In this document: piece by piece, positions 26,046 to 36,103 of the stretch | Numbering within the stretch: position 1 is the first letter of the stretch | How the letters are laid out: each line of letters opens with the position of its first letter | From: Nevskia sp. | GTDB taxonomy: Bacteria > Pseudomonadota > Gammaproteobacteria > Nevskiales > Nevskiaceae | Assembly (NCBI GenBank): GCA_021732745.1 | Contig: JAKFUK010000001.1 | Coordinates: 694,931 to 758,930, forward strand | DNA length: 64,000 bases | Reading direction: 5' to 3' | Notes under the pieces: generated by a model | Seen by the model: only the letters and a program-made list of their open reading frames with translations | What the model was told of the DNA's origin: nothing | Databases searched by the model: none | Made by a program: the position numbers and the translations under genes

Positions 26046-27559
26046 CAGCTCTCCGTGCGCCGAGGAACCGTTTCGGTCTGCCGGACCTGGCCAAGATCGA
26101 GCACCGCCAGATCCAGGCTTTCAGCCGGCAGCACGCGGGCCGAAGCCGCTGACGGGGCCGCCACGGAGGTTGAAACGCTGCGCGCCACGACAGCCGCCGG
26201 CACATAGCGACTGGCTTGCGGAACTGGCGTGGTGACCACCATTTTCAGCATCAGCACCATGCTGAGGACAGCGGCCAGCAAGGCACCGCCGACCAGTCCG
26301 CCCGATGCCGCGAAAGCACTGCCGGCTGCGCGGCCCGCAGTCAACGCCGGCGGCAGGCCCGAAGGAGCAGCAGCAGAGCGCGCGGGGAACAAGGCCGAAC
26401 CGGCGGTGATCGTCAGCGCCGGGGCCAGCGCCGGGACAAGTGCCGGGACCGGGTCGATGTGCATCGCCTGCGCCAGCGCGTCGGCCGACGACGGCGTCAG
26501 CAGCTGGAACGATGGCGGCGGCACGGCGGTACCAGCCGCATCGGCCGTCGTCGTGGTGATGTCCTCGACCGTCCAGACGCCGCCGCTGACCGCCATTTGC
26601 GCGGCCAGACTTTCCGGTTTCGGGAAGCGCAGTTCGGCACCGACCAGCGGCACGCTGCCGACGCCATCAAAAGCACGCGGATTGAGCCAGCGCAGCAGCA
26701 TGGTGACCAAGGGCAGCGGCAAAGTGGTTTCCTTGCCGCGCACGCGCTCGGCGAGGCTGTCGATGCTGTCTCCCTCGACCACCTGCATCCGCTGCCAGCG
26801 GTCCACGCTCGACAGCGCCTGCGCGCGGTGCGTCGATGCGATCTGCGCTTTCAGACCGCCGCTGCCGAGCCGGTTGCTCACCGTCAGCGTGACCGGTGCC
26901 GCCGCCAGCGGCTTGGCGACCACGGCCGACGACAGGGCAACAACGGCCGGGACCGTGGTTGCCGGAAGGCGAATCGGCGCGACTTTTCTGATCAACACGG
27001 GCTCGACCACGGCTACCGGCGCCACCGCCTTGGCCGCCACCGGTGCCGACGCGGGTAAAGGCAGGGATGCGGGCGCTTCGGCAAGCTGCGTCACTGTCGG
27101 CGCTTCGACCGGCGCCGGGTCGAACAGCAGGGTCAGTTCGCGGACCGCCTGCACCTGCTGATCGCCGACTTCGACGCGCAACTGCATCAGCGGCTCGTCG
27201 ATCGCCTGATCGGTGGTGATCCGCAGCACGTAGCCGCCGCCATCGTCGACCCGCCATTCGCGCTGCAACTGGCGTCCAAGCCTTGTAGCGGTGTCCGGAT
27301 CGACACCGCTGACGCTGACCCCGACCTGCACCGCCGCCGGATCGACACCCCGGGTATCGACCGGGATATCGACGCGCAGCGGCTCGAACAGATGCGACAG
27401 GTAGCGCGGCTCGCCAACGCCGAGCGCAGCCACCGCCTGTGCGTAGATCAGCAGCACGCCGGTCATGGCGGCGAAGGCCATCTGGGCCGGTCGAGCAAGG
27501 CCCCGGACCCGGAGGCGACGGCTGCTGACGGCGGTGCGGCGCGGCTTGCTGGTGGTCAT
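26045..27559 (-). CDS. FimV-like protein with LysM-like segment
   Basis: A 504-residue protein. After a basic N-terminus and a hydrophobic signal/anchor (MAFAAMTGVLLIYAQAVA), it has the FimV N-terminal domain start ALGVGEPRYLSHLFEPLRVD and the strand-rich region to about residue 155. A Pro/Ala/Val-rich linker and a LysM-like segment follow (QRMQVVEGDSIDSLAERV), then a second hydrophobic segment near the C-terminus (GGALLAAVLSMVLMLKM). It lacks the long acidic TPR C-terminus of full FimV. ATG 27559 has AGGGGA seven bases upstream. FimV family proteins organise polar structures such as type IV pili. Coupling to a degenerate c-di-GMP protein suggests a joint regulatory role. Confidence 0.75.
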   Translation of the reverse strand: MTTSKPRRTAVSSRRLRVRGLARPAQMAFAAMTGVLLIYAQAVAALGVGEPRYLSHLFEPLRVDIPVDTRGVDPAAVQVGVSVSGVDPDTATRLGRQLQREWRVDDGGGYVLRITTDQAIDEPLMQLRVEVGDQQVQAVRELTLLFDPAPVEAPTVTQLAEAPASLPLPASAPVAAKAVAPVAVVEPVLIRKVAPIRLPATTVPAVVALSSAVVAKPLAAAPVTLTVSNRLGSGGLKAQIASTHRAQALSSVDRWQRMQVVEGDSIDSLAERVRGKETTLPLPLVTMLLRWLNPRAFDGVGSVPLVGAELRFPKPESLAAQMAVSGGVWTVEDITTTTADAAGTAVPPPSFQLLTPSSADALAQAMHIDPVPALVPALAPALTITAGSALFPARSAAAPSGLPPALTAGRAAGSAFAASGGLVGGALLAAVLSMVLMLKMVVTTPVPQASRYVPAAVVARSVSTSVAAPSAASARVLPAESLDLAVLDLGQVRQTETVPRRTES

Positions 27560-27655
27560 CGGCGGTCCCCTGTGCGGCGCGCCCGTTCGAGTGACGGGTC
27601 GCATGAAATTCAAGGGGTTATCGCTGAATCATCCGTCAGCGTCAATGGTCTGACT

Positions 27656-29280
<1,625 letters not shown>

Positions 29281-29450
29281 CGTCGAACGCGCGTCGGGAC
29301 TGGGGTCGCGCAGATTACGGCGTTTTTGGAGTGAACCGTCATACGCCGCTGCTGTCCGACCGGCTCGAACGACGCGACGCGCAGCACATCCTCTTGAGCC
29401 TTGGCCGCCGCACCCCAGCTTTTCCCCAGACCAACTGATCACTTTGCCCT

Positions 29451-31166
29451 GTGACCGATACCCTGACCGCCAACGCGCGCCGATCCGCGTTGTTCAAGGC
29501 CATCCTCGGACCCGAAAATTCCTTCTACTGGCTGGCCGCGATCTACAGCATCGCGACCTCGGTGCTGACCCTCGCCGTACCGCTGTCGGTCCAGGTGCTG
29601 ATCGCCACCGTGTCCAGCACTGCGCTGCTGCAGCCGGTGGTGGTGCTGTCGCTGATCCTGTTCGCCCTGCTCGGCATGTACGGCGCGCTGTACGCAGTGC
29701 AGGCGCATCTGATGGACCGCTTCGAGCGCCGCTTCTTCGCCCGCTACACGCAGGAAATCGTGCTGCGCAGCGTGCACAGCGCCGTGACCGCCGCGCGGCG
29801 GATGAATCGCGAAGAGCTGGCCAACCGCTTTTTCGAGATCGTCAGCGTGCAGCGCAATGTGCCGACCCTGGTGCTGAACGGCTCGGCAATCCTGATGCAG
29901 GCGATCGTCGGCATCATCGTGGTGTCGGCCTACCACCCGGCGTTCCTGGTGTTCAGTCTGGTACTGGTGCTTCTGGCCTGGCTGATCTGGAAGGTCTGGG
30001 CCGATCGCGCGATCCGCAGCAAGGTCGACGCCTCGAAAGCCAAGTTCAAGGTTGCCCGCTGGCTGGAGGAACTGGCCCGAGTCCATCCCTCGTTCCAGTC
30101 GACGCGCACCATCCGCTACGCCACCCGCGAGGCCGAACATCTGATCGCCGGCTATGCCGAAGCCCATCGCGGCCATTTCGGCCACAAGCTGGCGCAGACC
30201 GTCGGTTATTTCGGCCTCTACGCCGTCGCCAGTGCTGCCCTGCTCGGTGTCGGCGGCTGGCTGGTGATCGCCAACCAGCTGACCTTGGGCCAGCTGGTGG
30301 CCGCCGAACTGATCTTCGCTGCCGTTTTCGCTTCGCTGACCCGGCTGCCGGCCCTGCTCGACAGCTATTACGAGCTGTGCGCGGCGATCGACAAGCTCGG
30401 CGAGTTTCTGGAACTGGAGCTGGAAGAAGCGACGGCCGGGGAAGAAGTGCCCAGCGGCGCTGCCAGCCTGCGACTCGACGCGGCGACCGTTGCCGTCGGC
30501 GAGGTCACGGCGCGTTTCAGCTTCACCGTGCCGGCCGGCCGCAAGGTGTTCGTCAACTGCGACGACGATGCGCTGCGCGACACCCTGCTGGCGATCCTGC
30601 GCCGCCATCAGCCGCTGCAATCGGGGCGCGTGCAGCTCGGTGCTGCCGAACTCGGCGACCTGAATCTGCATCGCCTGCGCGAAGCGGTGCTGGTGGTCGA
30701 TTCCAGCGAGCCGCTGGAACGCACGATCGCGGAAAACCTGGGCCTCGGCGATCCGGCGATCAGCCGCACGGCGATGCGCGAAGTGCTCGACGTGCTCGGC
30801 CTGTCGCCGGCCATCGACCGCCTGCCGAACGGGCTGGATACCGTGCTCGCCCGTTGCGGCGATCCGCTGACGCCGGAGCAGATGCTGCTGCTGCGCGTCG
30901 CTTCCGCCCTGCTCGATCAGCCGCGCCTGCTGATCCTCACCCCGATCGCCGACCGTCTATCGCTGGCGCAGCGGCAAGCCGTGCTCGACGCCGTGCGCCG
31001 TCAGCCGTCGCTGAGCTTCCTGCAATTCAGCCGCCGTGCCGACATCGTCGGTTTCGATGCCGCGCTCGACATCACCGCCACCGAGCAGCGCTGGTTCGAC
31101 GACGTGCGCAGCCTGCCGCCCACCACCCCGGCGCTGCCGTCCGCCGTTCGCGGAGACGCCCGATGA
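29451..31166 (+). CDS. ABC-type exporter protein with degenerate ATPase domain
   Basis: A 571-residue protein starting with GTG. Residues about 15-310 form an ABC exporter membrane domain (helices such as YWLAAIYSIATSVLTLAVPL, VVVLSLILFALLGMYGAL, AILMQAIVGIIVVSAY). The C-terminal part has the length and layout of an ATP-binding domain, but the key motifs are lost. The Walker A position (about 363-375) reads AGRKVFVNCDDDALRD without GxGK. The signature near 470 reads PLTPEQMLLLR instead of LSGGQ. Walker B reads RLLILTPIAD without the Asp-Glu pair. ATP hydrolysis by itself looks impossible. It overlaps the HlyD gene by ATGA and is followed by a TolC-like gene, so it is the inner-membrane part of a type I export system. 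Confidence 0.85.
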   Translation: MTDTLTANARRSALFKAILGPENSFYWLAAIYSIATSVLTLAVPLSVQVLIATVSSTALLQPVVVLSLILFALLGMYGALYAVQAHLMDRFERRFFARYTQEIVLRSVHSAVTAARRMNREELANRFFEIVSVQRNVPTLVLNGSAILMQAIVGIIVVSAYHPAFLVFSLVLVLLAWLIWKVWADRAIRSKVDASKAKFKVARWLEELARVHPSFQSTRTIRYATREAEHLIAGYAEAHRGHFGHKLAQTVGYFGLYAVASAALLGVGGWLVIANQLTLGQLVAAELIFAAVFASLTRLPALLDSYYELCAAIDKLGEFLELELEEATAGEEVPSGAASLRLDAATVAVGEVTARFSFTVPAGRKVFVNCDDDALRDTLLAILRRHQPLQSGRVQLGAAELGDLNLHRLREAVLVVDSSEPLERTIAENLGLGDPAISRTAMREVLDVLGLSPAIDRLPNGLDTVLARCGDPLTPEQMLLLRVASALLDQPRLLILTPIADRLSLAQRQAVLDAVRRQPSLSFLQFSRRADIVGFDAALDITATEQRWFDDVRSLPPTTPALPSAVRGDAR

Positions 31167-32212
31167 GCCGGCAGACACCGAAGTTCGCCGCCGAGTACAG
31201 CGCCCCGTTCCGCACGGTCGAAGCGCTGGTGCCGCCGAAGCCGACGCGCGGCTTCGCGCGGATGATCCTGGTCATCCTCGTGCTGCTGGCCGTGGTGCTG
31301 ACGGTGACGCCGTGGATCCAGACCGCGCCCGGCGCCGGCCAGATCATCGCCCTGGACCCGACCAACCGCGTGCAGTCGGTCACCGCCGCCCTGAACGGCC
31401 GGATCAAGCAATGGCATGTGCAGGAAGGTGCCAAGGTGAAACAGGGCGATCCGCTGGTGGAGCTGACCGACAACGACCCGCGCTATGCCGAACGCCTGAA
31501 GGCCGAACTCGACGCCGCCCTTGCGCGCCTTGAAGCCACCCGCATCGCCAGCGAAATCGCGCTGCTGGATGTCGAACGCCGCCAGCGCCTGTACGACAAG
31601 GGCCTGGCCGCCAAGCGCGATCTGGAAGCGGCCAACATCCGCTGGCGCGAGTTGAAGGCATCCGAAGCCAGCGCCACCTCGGAAGTGGTCAAGGCCGAAA
31701 CGGCGGTGTCGCGCCAGCAGACCCAGCTCATCACTGCGCCGCGCGACGGCATCATCCTCAAGGTGTTCGGCGGCGATACCTCGACCTTCGTCAAGGAAGG
31801 CGAAGTGCTGGTCAGCTTCGCCCCCGAGGTCGGCCCGCGCGCTACCGAACTGTTCGTCACCGGCCTCGACGCAGCGCTGGTGTCACCGGGTCGCGCGGTG
31901 CGCCTGAGCTTTGAAGGCTGGCCGGCCGTGCAGTTCAGCGGCTGGCCGTCGGTGGCGGTCGGCACTTTTCCGGGCGTGGTGCAGTTCGTCGATCCGGCGG
32001 TGTCGATCAACGGCCGCTACCGCGTGGTGGTCAGCGAAAAGCCGGGCGAACCCTGGCCGGACGAGCGCTTCCTGCGCCTTGGTGGCCGCGCCCAGGGCTG
32101 GGTGCTGCTCAACGAAGTGAAGCTCGGCTATGAAATCTGGCGGCAGCTCAACTATTTCCCGCCCGAGCCGACGCCGGCCGTGACCGCCGCCGGCAACGGA
32201 GCCGCGAAATGA
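31163..32212 (+). CDS. HlyD-family periplasmic adaptor
   Basis: A 349-residue membrane-fusion protein. It has a cytoplasmic N-terminus of about 33 residues, one membrane helix (MILVILVLLAVVLTVTPWI) and a first biotinyl-lipoyl half (VTAALNGRIKQWHVQEGAKV, KQGDPLVELTDNDP). A coiled-coil hairpin of about 90 residues follows, then the second lipoyl half (TAPRDGIILKVFGGDTSTFV, EGEVLVSF) and a beta-barrel domain. The start ATG overlaps the ABC gene stop, and the end overlaps the TolC gene start, both as ATGA. It bridges the inner-membrane component and the outer-membrane channel. Confidence 0.92.
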   Translation: MSRQTPKFAAEYSAPFRTVEALVPPKPTRGFARMILVILVLLAVVLTVTPWIQTAPGAGQIIALDPTNRVQSVTAALNGRIKQWHVQEGAKVKQGDPLVELTDNDPRYAERLKAELDAALARLEATRIASEIALLDVERRQRLYDKGLAAKRDLEAANIRWRELKASEASATSEVVKAETAVSRQQTQLITAPRDGIILKVFGGDTSTFVKEGEVLVSFAPEVGPRATELFVTGLDAALVSPGRAVRLSFEGWPAVQFSGWPSVAVGTFPGVVQFVDPAVSINGRYRVVVSEKPGEPWPDERFLRLGGRAQGWVLLNEVKLGYEIWRQLNYFPPEPTPAVTAAGNGAAK

Positions 32213-33633
32213 TGCGGCGCGCAGCAATGTCGGCTGCCAGCCTGGTGCTGGCATTCACGGCAACCGCCCAGACGCCGGCGGCGGTGCCGCTGAATCTCGA
32301 CACCGTGCTGGCGAGCAGCCGCGAACGCTATCCGCAAGTGCTGGCCGCGCAGGAGAAGATCCGCGCACAAGGCGGCAAGCTGCTGTCGAGCGAAGGCGCT
32401 TTCGATCTCTACGCCGAACAGACCAGCAAGAGCCGCCTCAGCGGCTACTACGACGGCCGCTACACCAACGCCAAGATTGTTCAACCGCTCAGCAGTTTCA
32501 GCACCGACGTCTACGGCGGCTACAAAGTGTCCGGCGGCGACTTCCCGATCTACGAGGACGAGGCCTTCACCCTCGATGCCGGCGAGTTCAAGGTCGGCGC
32601 GGTGTTCTCGCTGCTGCGCGACCGCGACATCGACGACCGCCGCGCCAAGCTTCGCGACAGCCGTCTCACCCTGGACCAGACCGAGCTCGACGCCATGCTG
32701 ACCCGCGTTCGCGTGCAGCACGACGCGATGGTCAGCTACGTCGATTGGGTGGCGGCCGGCGAGGCGCTGACCGTCTATCGCGGCCTGCTGCAACTCGCCG
32801 AAGCGCGCGACGACGGTCTCGACACCCGCGTTCAGGAAGGCGATCTGGCGCGCGTCTATCTGAACGAGAACCGCCAGTACATCCTGCGCAGGCGCGGGCT
32901 CGTGGTCGAAGCCGAACGCAAGCTGATTGCGGCTGCGAACAAGCTGTCGCTGTACCTGCGCCATGCGGACGGCACGCCGCGCCTGCCGCAGGAAGCCGAA
33001 TTGCCCGGCCACTGGCCGAACCCGCCGATGCTGGTCGATCCGACCACCGTCGATGCCGCGATCCGTGCCGCGCTCGCCGCCCGTCCCGAAATCGGCGTGC
33101 TGGCAGCCGATCTGGAACGCGAACGCCTGAACCTGGCGCTAGGCAGGAACCTGCTGAAACCGCGCGTCGATCTCAATCTGGAAGCCGCGCGCGATTTCGG
33201 CAGCGGCGACCCGACCCGGGTCGGCACCGATGCCATCGTCCGACTCGATGTGGTGATCCCGATCGAAACCCGCACCGCGCGCGGCCAGATCGACGCCGCG
33301 CAAGCCAACCTGTCGCGCCTGGACCTCGACCGCCGCCTGCTCGAAGAACGCATCGCGGTGGAAATCCGCACGCTGGCCAACGACCTGTCGGCCGCCTACC
33401 GTTTTGTCGAACTGGCGACCCAGGAAGTCGAACAGGCCGACGTGCTGTCGCGCGCCGAACGCGACCGCTTCGCCGAAGGTGCCAGCGACTTCTTCCTGGT
33501 CAACCTGCGCGAAGAAGCCGCGGCCAACGCCCGCGTCCGCGAGATCGAAGCGCATCTGCGCTATCTGGGCGCACTGGCCGATTTCTATGCCGCGACCGTG
33601 CAGCGCGAGCCGCTGGGGTTGGGGGCGAGCTGA
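32209..33633 (+). CDS. TolC-family outer-membrane channel
   Basis: A 474-residue TolC-like protein with a signal peptide (RRAAMSAASLVLAFTATAQ). Two TolC repeats are visible: long coiled-coil helices such as LDQTELDAMLTRVRVQHDAM and the second half LDAAQANLSRLDLDRRLL-type helices, with FFLVNLREEAAANARVREIE near the end. It forms the outer-membrane exit duct for the three-gene export system. The 5' overlap with hlyD (ATGA) indicates coupled translation. Confidence 0.9.
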   Translation: MMRRAAMSAASLVLAFTATAQTPAAVPLNLDTVLASSRERYPQVLAAQEKIRAQGGKLLSSEGAFDLYAEQTSKSRLSGYYDGRYTNAKIVQPLSSFSTDVYGGYKVSGGDFPIYEDEAFTLDAGEFKVGAVFSLLRDRDIDDRRAKLRDSRLTLDQTELDAMLTRVRVQHDAMVSYVDWVAAGEALTVYRGLLQLAEARDDGLDTRVQEGDLARVYLNENRQYILRRRGLVVEAERKLIAAANKLSLYLRHADGTPRLPQEAELPGHWPNPPMLVDPTTVDAAIRAALAARPEIGVLAADLERERLNLALGRNLLKPRVDLNLEAARDFGSGDPTRVGTDAIVRLDVVIPIETRTARGQIDAAQANLSRLDLDRRLLEERIAVEIRTLANDLSAAYRFVELATQEVEQADVLSRAERDRFAEGASDFFLVNLREEAAANARVREIEAHLRYLGALADFYAATVQREPLGLGAS

Positions 33634-33651
33634 GGCAGCTTTCCTGCGCGT

Positions 33652-33948
33652 TCAGGGAATGCGAATCCCCGTTTCCCGCTGATGGCGTACGGCGAGGATC
33701 AGCACGCAGTCTTGCGCAGGCTCGTCGCTGTAGAGCGCGACATAGCCGCTGCGCCCGCGCGAGATGATCAGCTCCCGCAAACCCGCCTCGGCACTGCGCC
33801 CGATCAAGGGGTGGTTGGCGAGCACGTCGACGGCTTCCGCGGTCAGGTCGATGGTCGCGAGCGCGGCGGCCGGATTCGCCTCGATCAGGAAATCGGTCAG
33901 CCGCTCCAGGTCGTCCATCGCTCTGACTGCGTAAATCAGTCGCGCCAA
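33652..33948 (-). CDS. ParE/RelE-family toxin
   Basis: A 98-residue protein starting with TTG at 33948. It has the ParE fold pattern: ARLIYAVRAMDDLERLTDFL, a helix with ALATIDLTAEAVDVLANHP, then LIGRSAEAGLRELIISRGRSGYVALYSDE and the final strand CVLILAVRHQRETG. ParE toxins inhibit gyrase; RelE toxins cut mRNA; the sequence here is closer to ParE. It overlaps the upstream antitoxin gene by 13 bases, the usual order antitoxin then toxin. Confidence 0.85.
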   Translation of the reverse strand: MARLIYAVRAMDDLERLTDFLIEANPAAALATIDLTAEAVDVLANHPLIGRSAEAGLRELIISRGRSGYVALYSDEPAQDCVLILAVRHQRETGIRIP

Positions 33949-34220
33949 CGTCCAGCCTCCGGCTTGCGCGTTGGCTGACCACGCGCGCGGCTGCGCAGGT
34001 GGTCATGCACCGCCGCCGCGTCGACACCCAGCCCGGTTTCGAAGGCATCCGCCCGCGCCGCCACGGCATCGGCAACGAACGCGGCACGCAGTTCGGCTGC
34101 CAGCACCGCGGAGCGAATCGCCTCGACCATGAACGCATGCGTGCTGACCCCGTCGCGACGAGCCGCGCCGGCCGCCAGTTGCTTGAGGTCGTCAGGAATC
34201 TTGAGCGAGGTGGTGGACAT
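33936..34220 (-). CDS. Ribbon-helix-helix antitoxin (CopG/ParD type)
   Basis: A 94-residue protein. The N-terminus STTSLKIPDDLKQLAAGAAR is a ribbon-helix-helix DNA-binding motif (strand TSLKIP, then helices). The C-terminal half is an extended, charged segment expected to wrap the toxin. It precedes and overlaps the ParE-like toxin gene. A palindrome 24 bases upstream of its start is a probable autoregulatory operator. Confidence 0.85.
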   Translation of the reverse strand: MSTTSLKIPDDLKQLAAGAARRDGVSTHAFMVEAIRSAVLAAELRAAFVADAVAARADAFETGLGVDAAAVHDHLRSRARGQPTRKPEAGRWRD

Positions 34221-34243
34221 GGGCGCGTCGATGCTGGCAACGG

Positions 34244-34263
34244 GGTGTCACCAAAGTAACACC
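34244..34263. promoter_or_regulatory. Candidate operator of the ParDE-like pair
   Basis: GGTGTCACCAAAGTAACACC is a palindrome with one mismatch (arms GGTGT-AC and GT-ACACC), lying 24 bases upstream of the antitoxin start. Ribbon-helix-helix antitoxins bind such sites to repress their own operon. The remaining sequence to 34488 shows no other clear signal. Confidence 0.5.
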
Positions 34264-34488
34264 TTAGAGACCGCAGGTTCAACGCGTTCACTGAGGCCAT
34301 CCGCCAGCGGCGGGGTCATCAGGATGCAAAGCCAACGCTAATTCCATCAACGACTTGGGACACCGATACAACTTCGTGACGAATTCGTTGGAAATCCGTG
34401 AGGACTGGCTAACGCGTGGATGCGAGGGTTCTGCTGTCGCCGACAGCACCGTGTGCTTCGTGGCGGCAAACCATCGGAGACACAAGAC

Positions 34489-35118
34489 ATGAACAGGATT
34501 CGAGTCGTCGCAGCTTCCATTCTTCCTGCCGCCATCGGCCTGCTTCTGACTGGCTGCGCCGTATTTACCCCACCGATCGAGAAACCGATCATCGAAGACA
34601 AGTCGCATGCCTCAGGCAAGGGTGCAAAAGTCGCCGTGTTCTCGACGACCGCTGCCCGCCGCAGCGTACTGGTCCAATTCCCGAAAGGTGCCGTGGCTGG
34701 GAAAGTCTGCGCCGAGGCACCACCTGATACCGCCGACGCCCTCATCAGCAGCCTGACCTTCGCGGCCGGGCTGAAGGCGAAATCGGCGCAGGCCGAGGGC
34801 GAAGCAAAGGCAGAACTGAACCGCCAACTCGCGACCACGGTGAATGCGCTACTCGACCGCTCCCAAGGCTTGCAGCTGTTTCGTGATGGTGCTTTCCACC
34901 TCTGCCTTGCATGGCAGAACGGCATCATCGACGGCGCGACCTATGTGTCGCAGTACGTCGTCTTGCTCGACAAGACGTCCGCGTTGATCGGCGAAGAAAT
35001 CAAGCTCAAGGGCTCCAGGACGACTGAAAAGGCCGCAAAGGCGGACGCAACTTCGGCGAAAACTGACAAATCCGCAGTCACGAAACCCGTCACCGGCACC
35101 GCAGCAACTGGCCCGTGA
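34489..35118 (+). CDS. Predicted lipoprotein of unknown function
   Basis: A 209-residue protein. The signal peptide ends in a lipobox (IGLLLTGCA), so Cys 22 is probably lipidated. The mature part has KGAKVAVFSTTAARRSVLVQ near its start, an Ala/Lys/Glu-rich middle helix (KSAQAEGEAKAELNRQLATT) and VSQYVVLLDKTSALIGEEI. It ends in a low-complexity Lys/Thr/Ala tail, possibly interacting with peptidoglycan. I do not recognise the family. GGAG upstream supports ATG 34489. It stands alone between a toxin-antitoxin pair and the XRE/ICMT region. Confidence 0.75.
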   Translation: MNRIRVVAASILPAAIGLLLTGCAVFTPPIEKPIIEDKSHASGKGAKVAVFSTTAARRSVLVQFPKGAVAGKVCAEAPPDTADALISSLTFAAGLKAKSAQAEGEAKAELNRQLATTVNALLDRSQGLQLFRDGAFHLCLAWQNGIIDGATYVSQYVVLLDKTSALIGEEIKLKGSRTTEKAAKADATSAKTDKSAVTKPVTGTAATGP

Positions 35119-35168
35119 CCGGCCTATTTACCGGCAATGGATGAGACGCCTGTGGCTCCCAATCCGCG

Positions 35169-35414
35169 TCAGGGGGAGTCGGCGTCCGACTCCGCAAGCA
35201 AGGCACCGGCCGCAAGCCCGAGCGCGTCGCTGACCAACTGCAGGCTGTCGATCGAGATCGCCTGCACACCGTTTTCCACTCGGTTGATGAAAACCAGCGA
35301 CAAGCCCGAGTGCTCGGCGAGCTTTTCCTGGGTCCAGCCTCTGGCGGCTCTGGCCGCCCTGAGATTTTGCGAAAAGGCCCGGCGCAGGCGTTGTGGATCG
35401 GCTCGTCGGGACAT
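35169..35414 (-). CDS. XRE-family transcriptional regulator
   Basis: An 81-residue single-domain Cro/C1-type helix-turn-helix protein: FSQNLRAARAARGWTQEKLA, HSGLSLVFINRVENG (recognition helix) and SIDSLQLVSDALGLAAGALL. It is divergent from the ICMT-acyltransferase-oxidase operon, with 92 bases between the two starts, so it is the natural candidate regulator of that operon. Confidence 0.9.
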   Translation of the reverse strand: MSRRADPQRLRRAFSQNLRAARAARGWTQEKLAEHSGLSLVFINRVENGVQAISIDSLQLVSDALGLAAGALLAESDADSP

Positions 35415-35446
35415 GGCCGACAGCCTGAGTTTTTCGCCAGAAACAT

Positions 35447-35459
35447 CTATATCTTATAG
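35447..35459. promoter_or_regulatory. Palindrome in the XRE/ICMT divergent promoter region
   Basis: CTATATCTTATAG has perfect five-base arms (CTATA/TATAG) around TCT. It lies in the AT-rich 92-base region shared by the XRE gene and the divergent three-gene operon, and is a plausible XRE operator or part of a -10 element. Confidence 0.4.
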
Positions 35460-35506
35460 GACACATTCGATTTTCTATCCCGACGTCCAACGCTACTGGT
35501 GAAGCG

Positions 35507-36103
35507 ATGATTCAACACCTGAACCCTGCGGAATCCGGGATCTTGCATCTCGGAAATTTCGCCCTTGCCAGCATCAATCTCGCGATCTTCAGCTGGGCGA
35601 TCCGCGGCTACTTTCGTCCGGCCGTGGACGGTGGCCAGCGGCTCAAGTTCGCCGTCGTCTGTGGCATCGCCTGTACCGTCTTCACGCCGATCGCGTTCTG
35701 GCTTTGGGTGCCTGACTCGCCAGCAGTTGCGGCGGTTGCTTTGCCGCTCTACGCCGGGTCTGCCGTGTTGTTCATCTGGGCTGCCACGACCAACCGCAAT
35801 CAACGTCTGGCGCTGGCCTTGACCCGGGAGGGGCCGACCCACCTCGTTATCACAGGCCCGTATCGTCACCTGCGTCATCCGTTCTACACCGCGTACCTGT
35901 TGACCTGGCTGGCGGGCGTAGTGGCGCTCCAGCACCTGGCAATGGTGGTGCCGTTGATTGCGATGGGGGCGATCTACTGGATCGCGGCGAACGACGAGGA
36001 ACAGCGCTTTCTCGATGACGATCGCTTCGCCGCCGCCTACCGGCGCTACATCGGCTCGACCGGACGCTTCGTGCCGAAACTCGCGGCCGGAGCACGACCA
36101 TGA
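35507..36103 (+). CDS. Isoprenylcysteine carboxyl methyltransferase-like membrane enzyme
   Basis: A 198-residue integral membrane protein with about five helices. The ICMT/PEMT-family signature is GPYRHLRHPFYTAYLLTWLA near residues 120-140, followed by the Glu of AANDEEQRFLDDDRFAAAYR and RRYIGSTGRFVP; this is the SAM-binding half. Upstream helices include FAVVCGIACTVFTPIAFWLW. The family methylates carboxyl groups or lipid-linked amines at the membrane. It is the first gene of an operon in which each gene overlaps the next by ATGA. The substrate is unknown; a lipid product of the next gene is an attractive guess. Confidence 0.85.
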   Translation: MIQHLNPAESGILHLGNFALASINLAIFSWAIRGYFRPAVDGGQRLKFAVVCGIACTVFTPIAFWLWVPDSPAVAAVALPLYAGSAVLFIWAATTNRNQRLALALTREGPTHLVITGPYRHLRHPFYTAYLLTWLAGVVALQHLAMVVPLIAMGAIYWIAANDEEQRFLDDDRFAAAYRRYIGSTGRFVPKLAAGARP

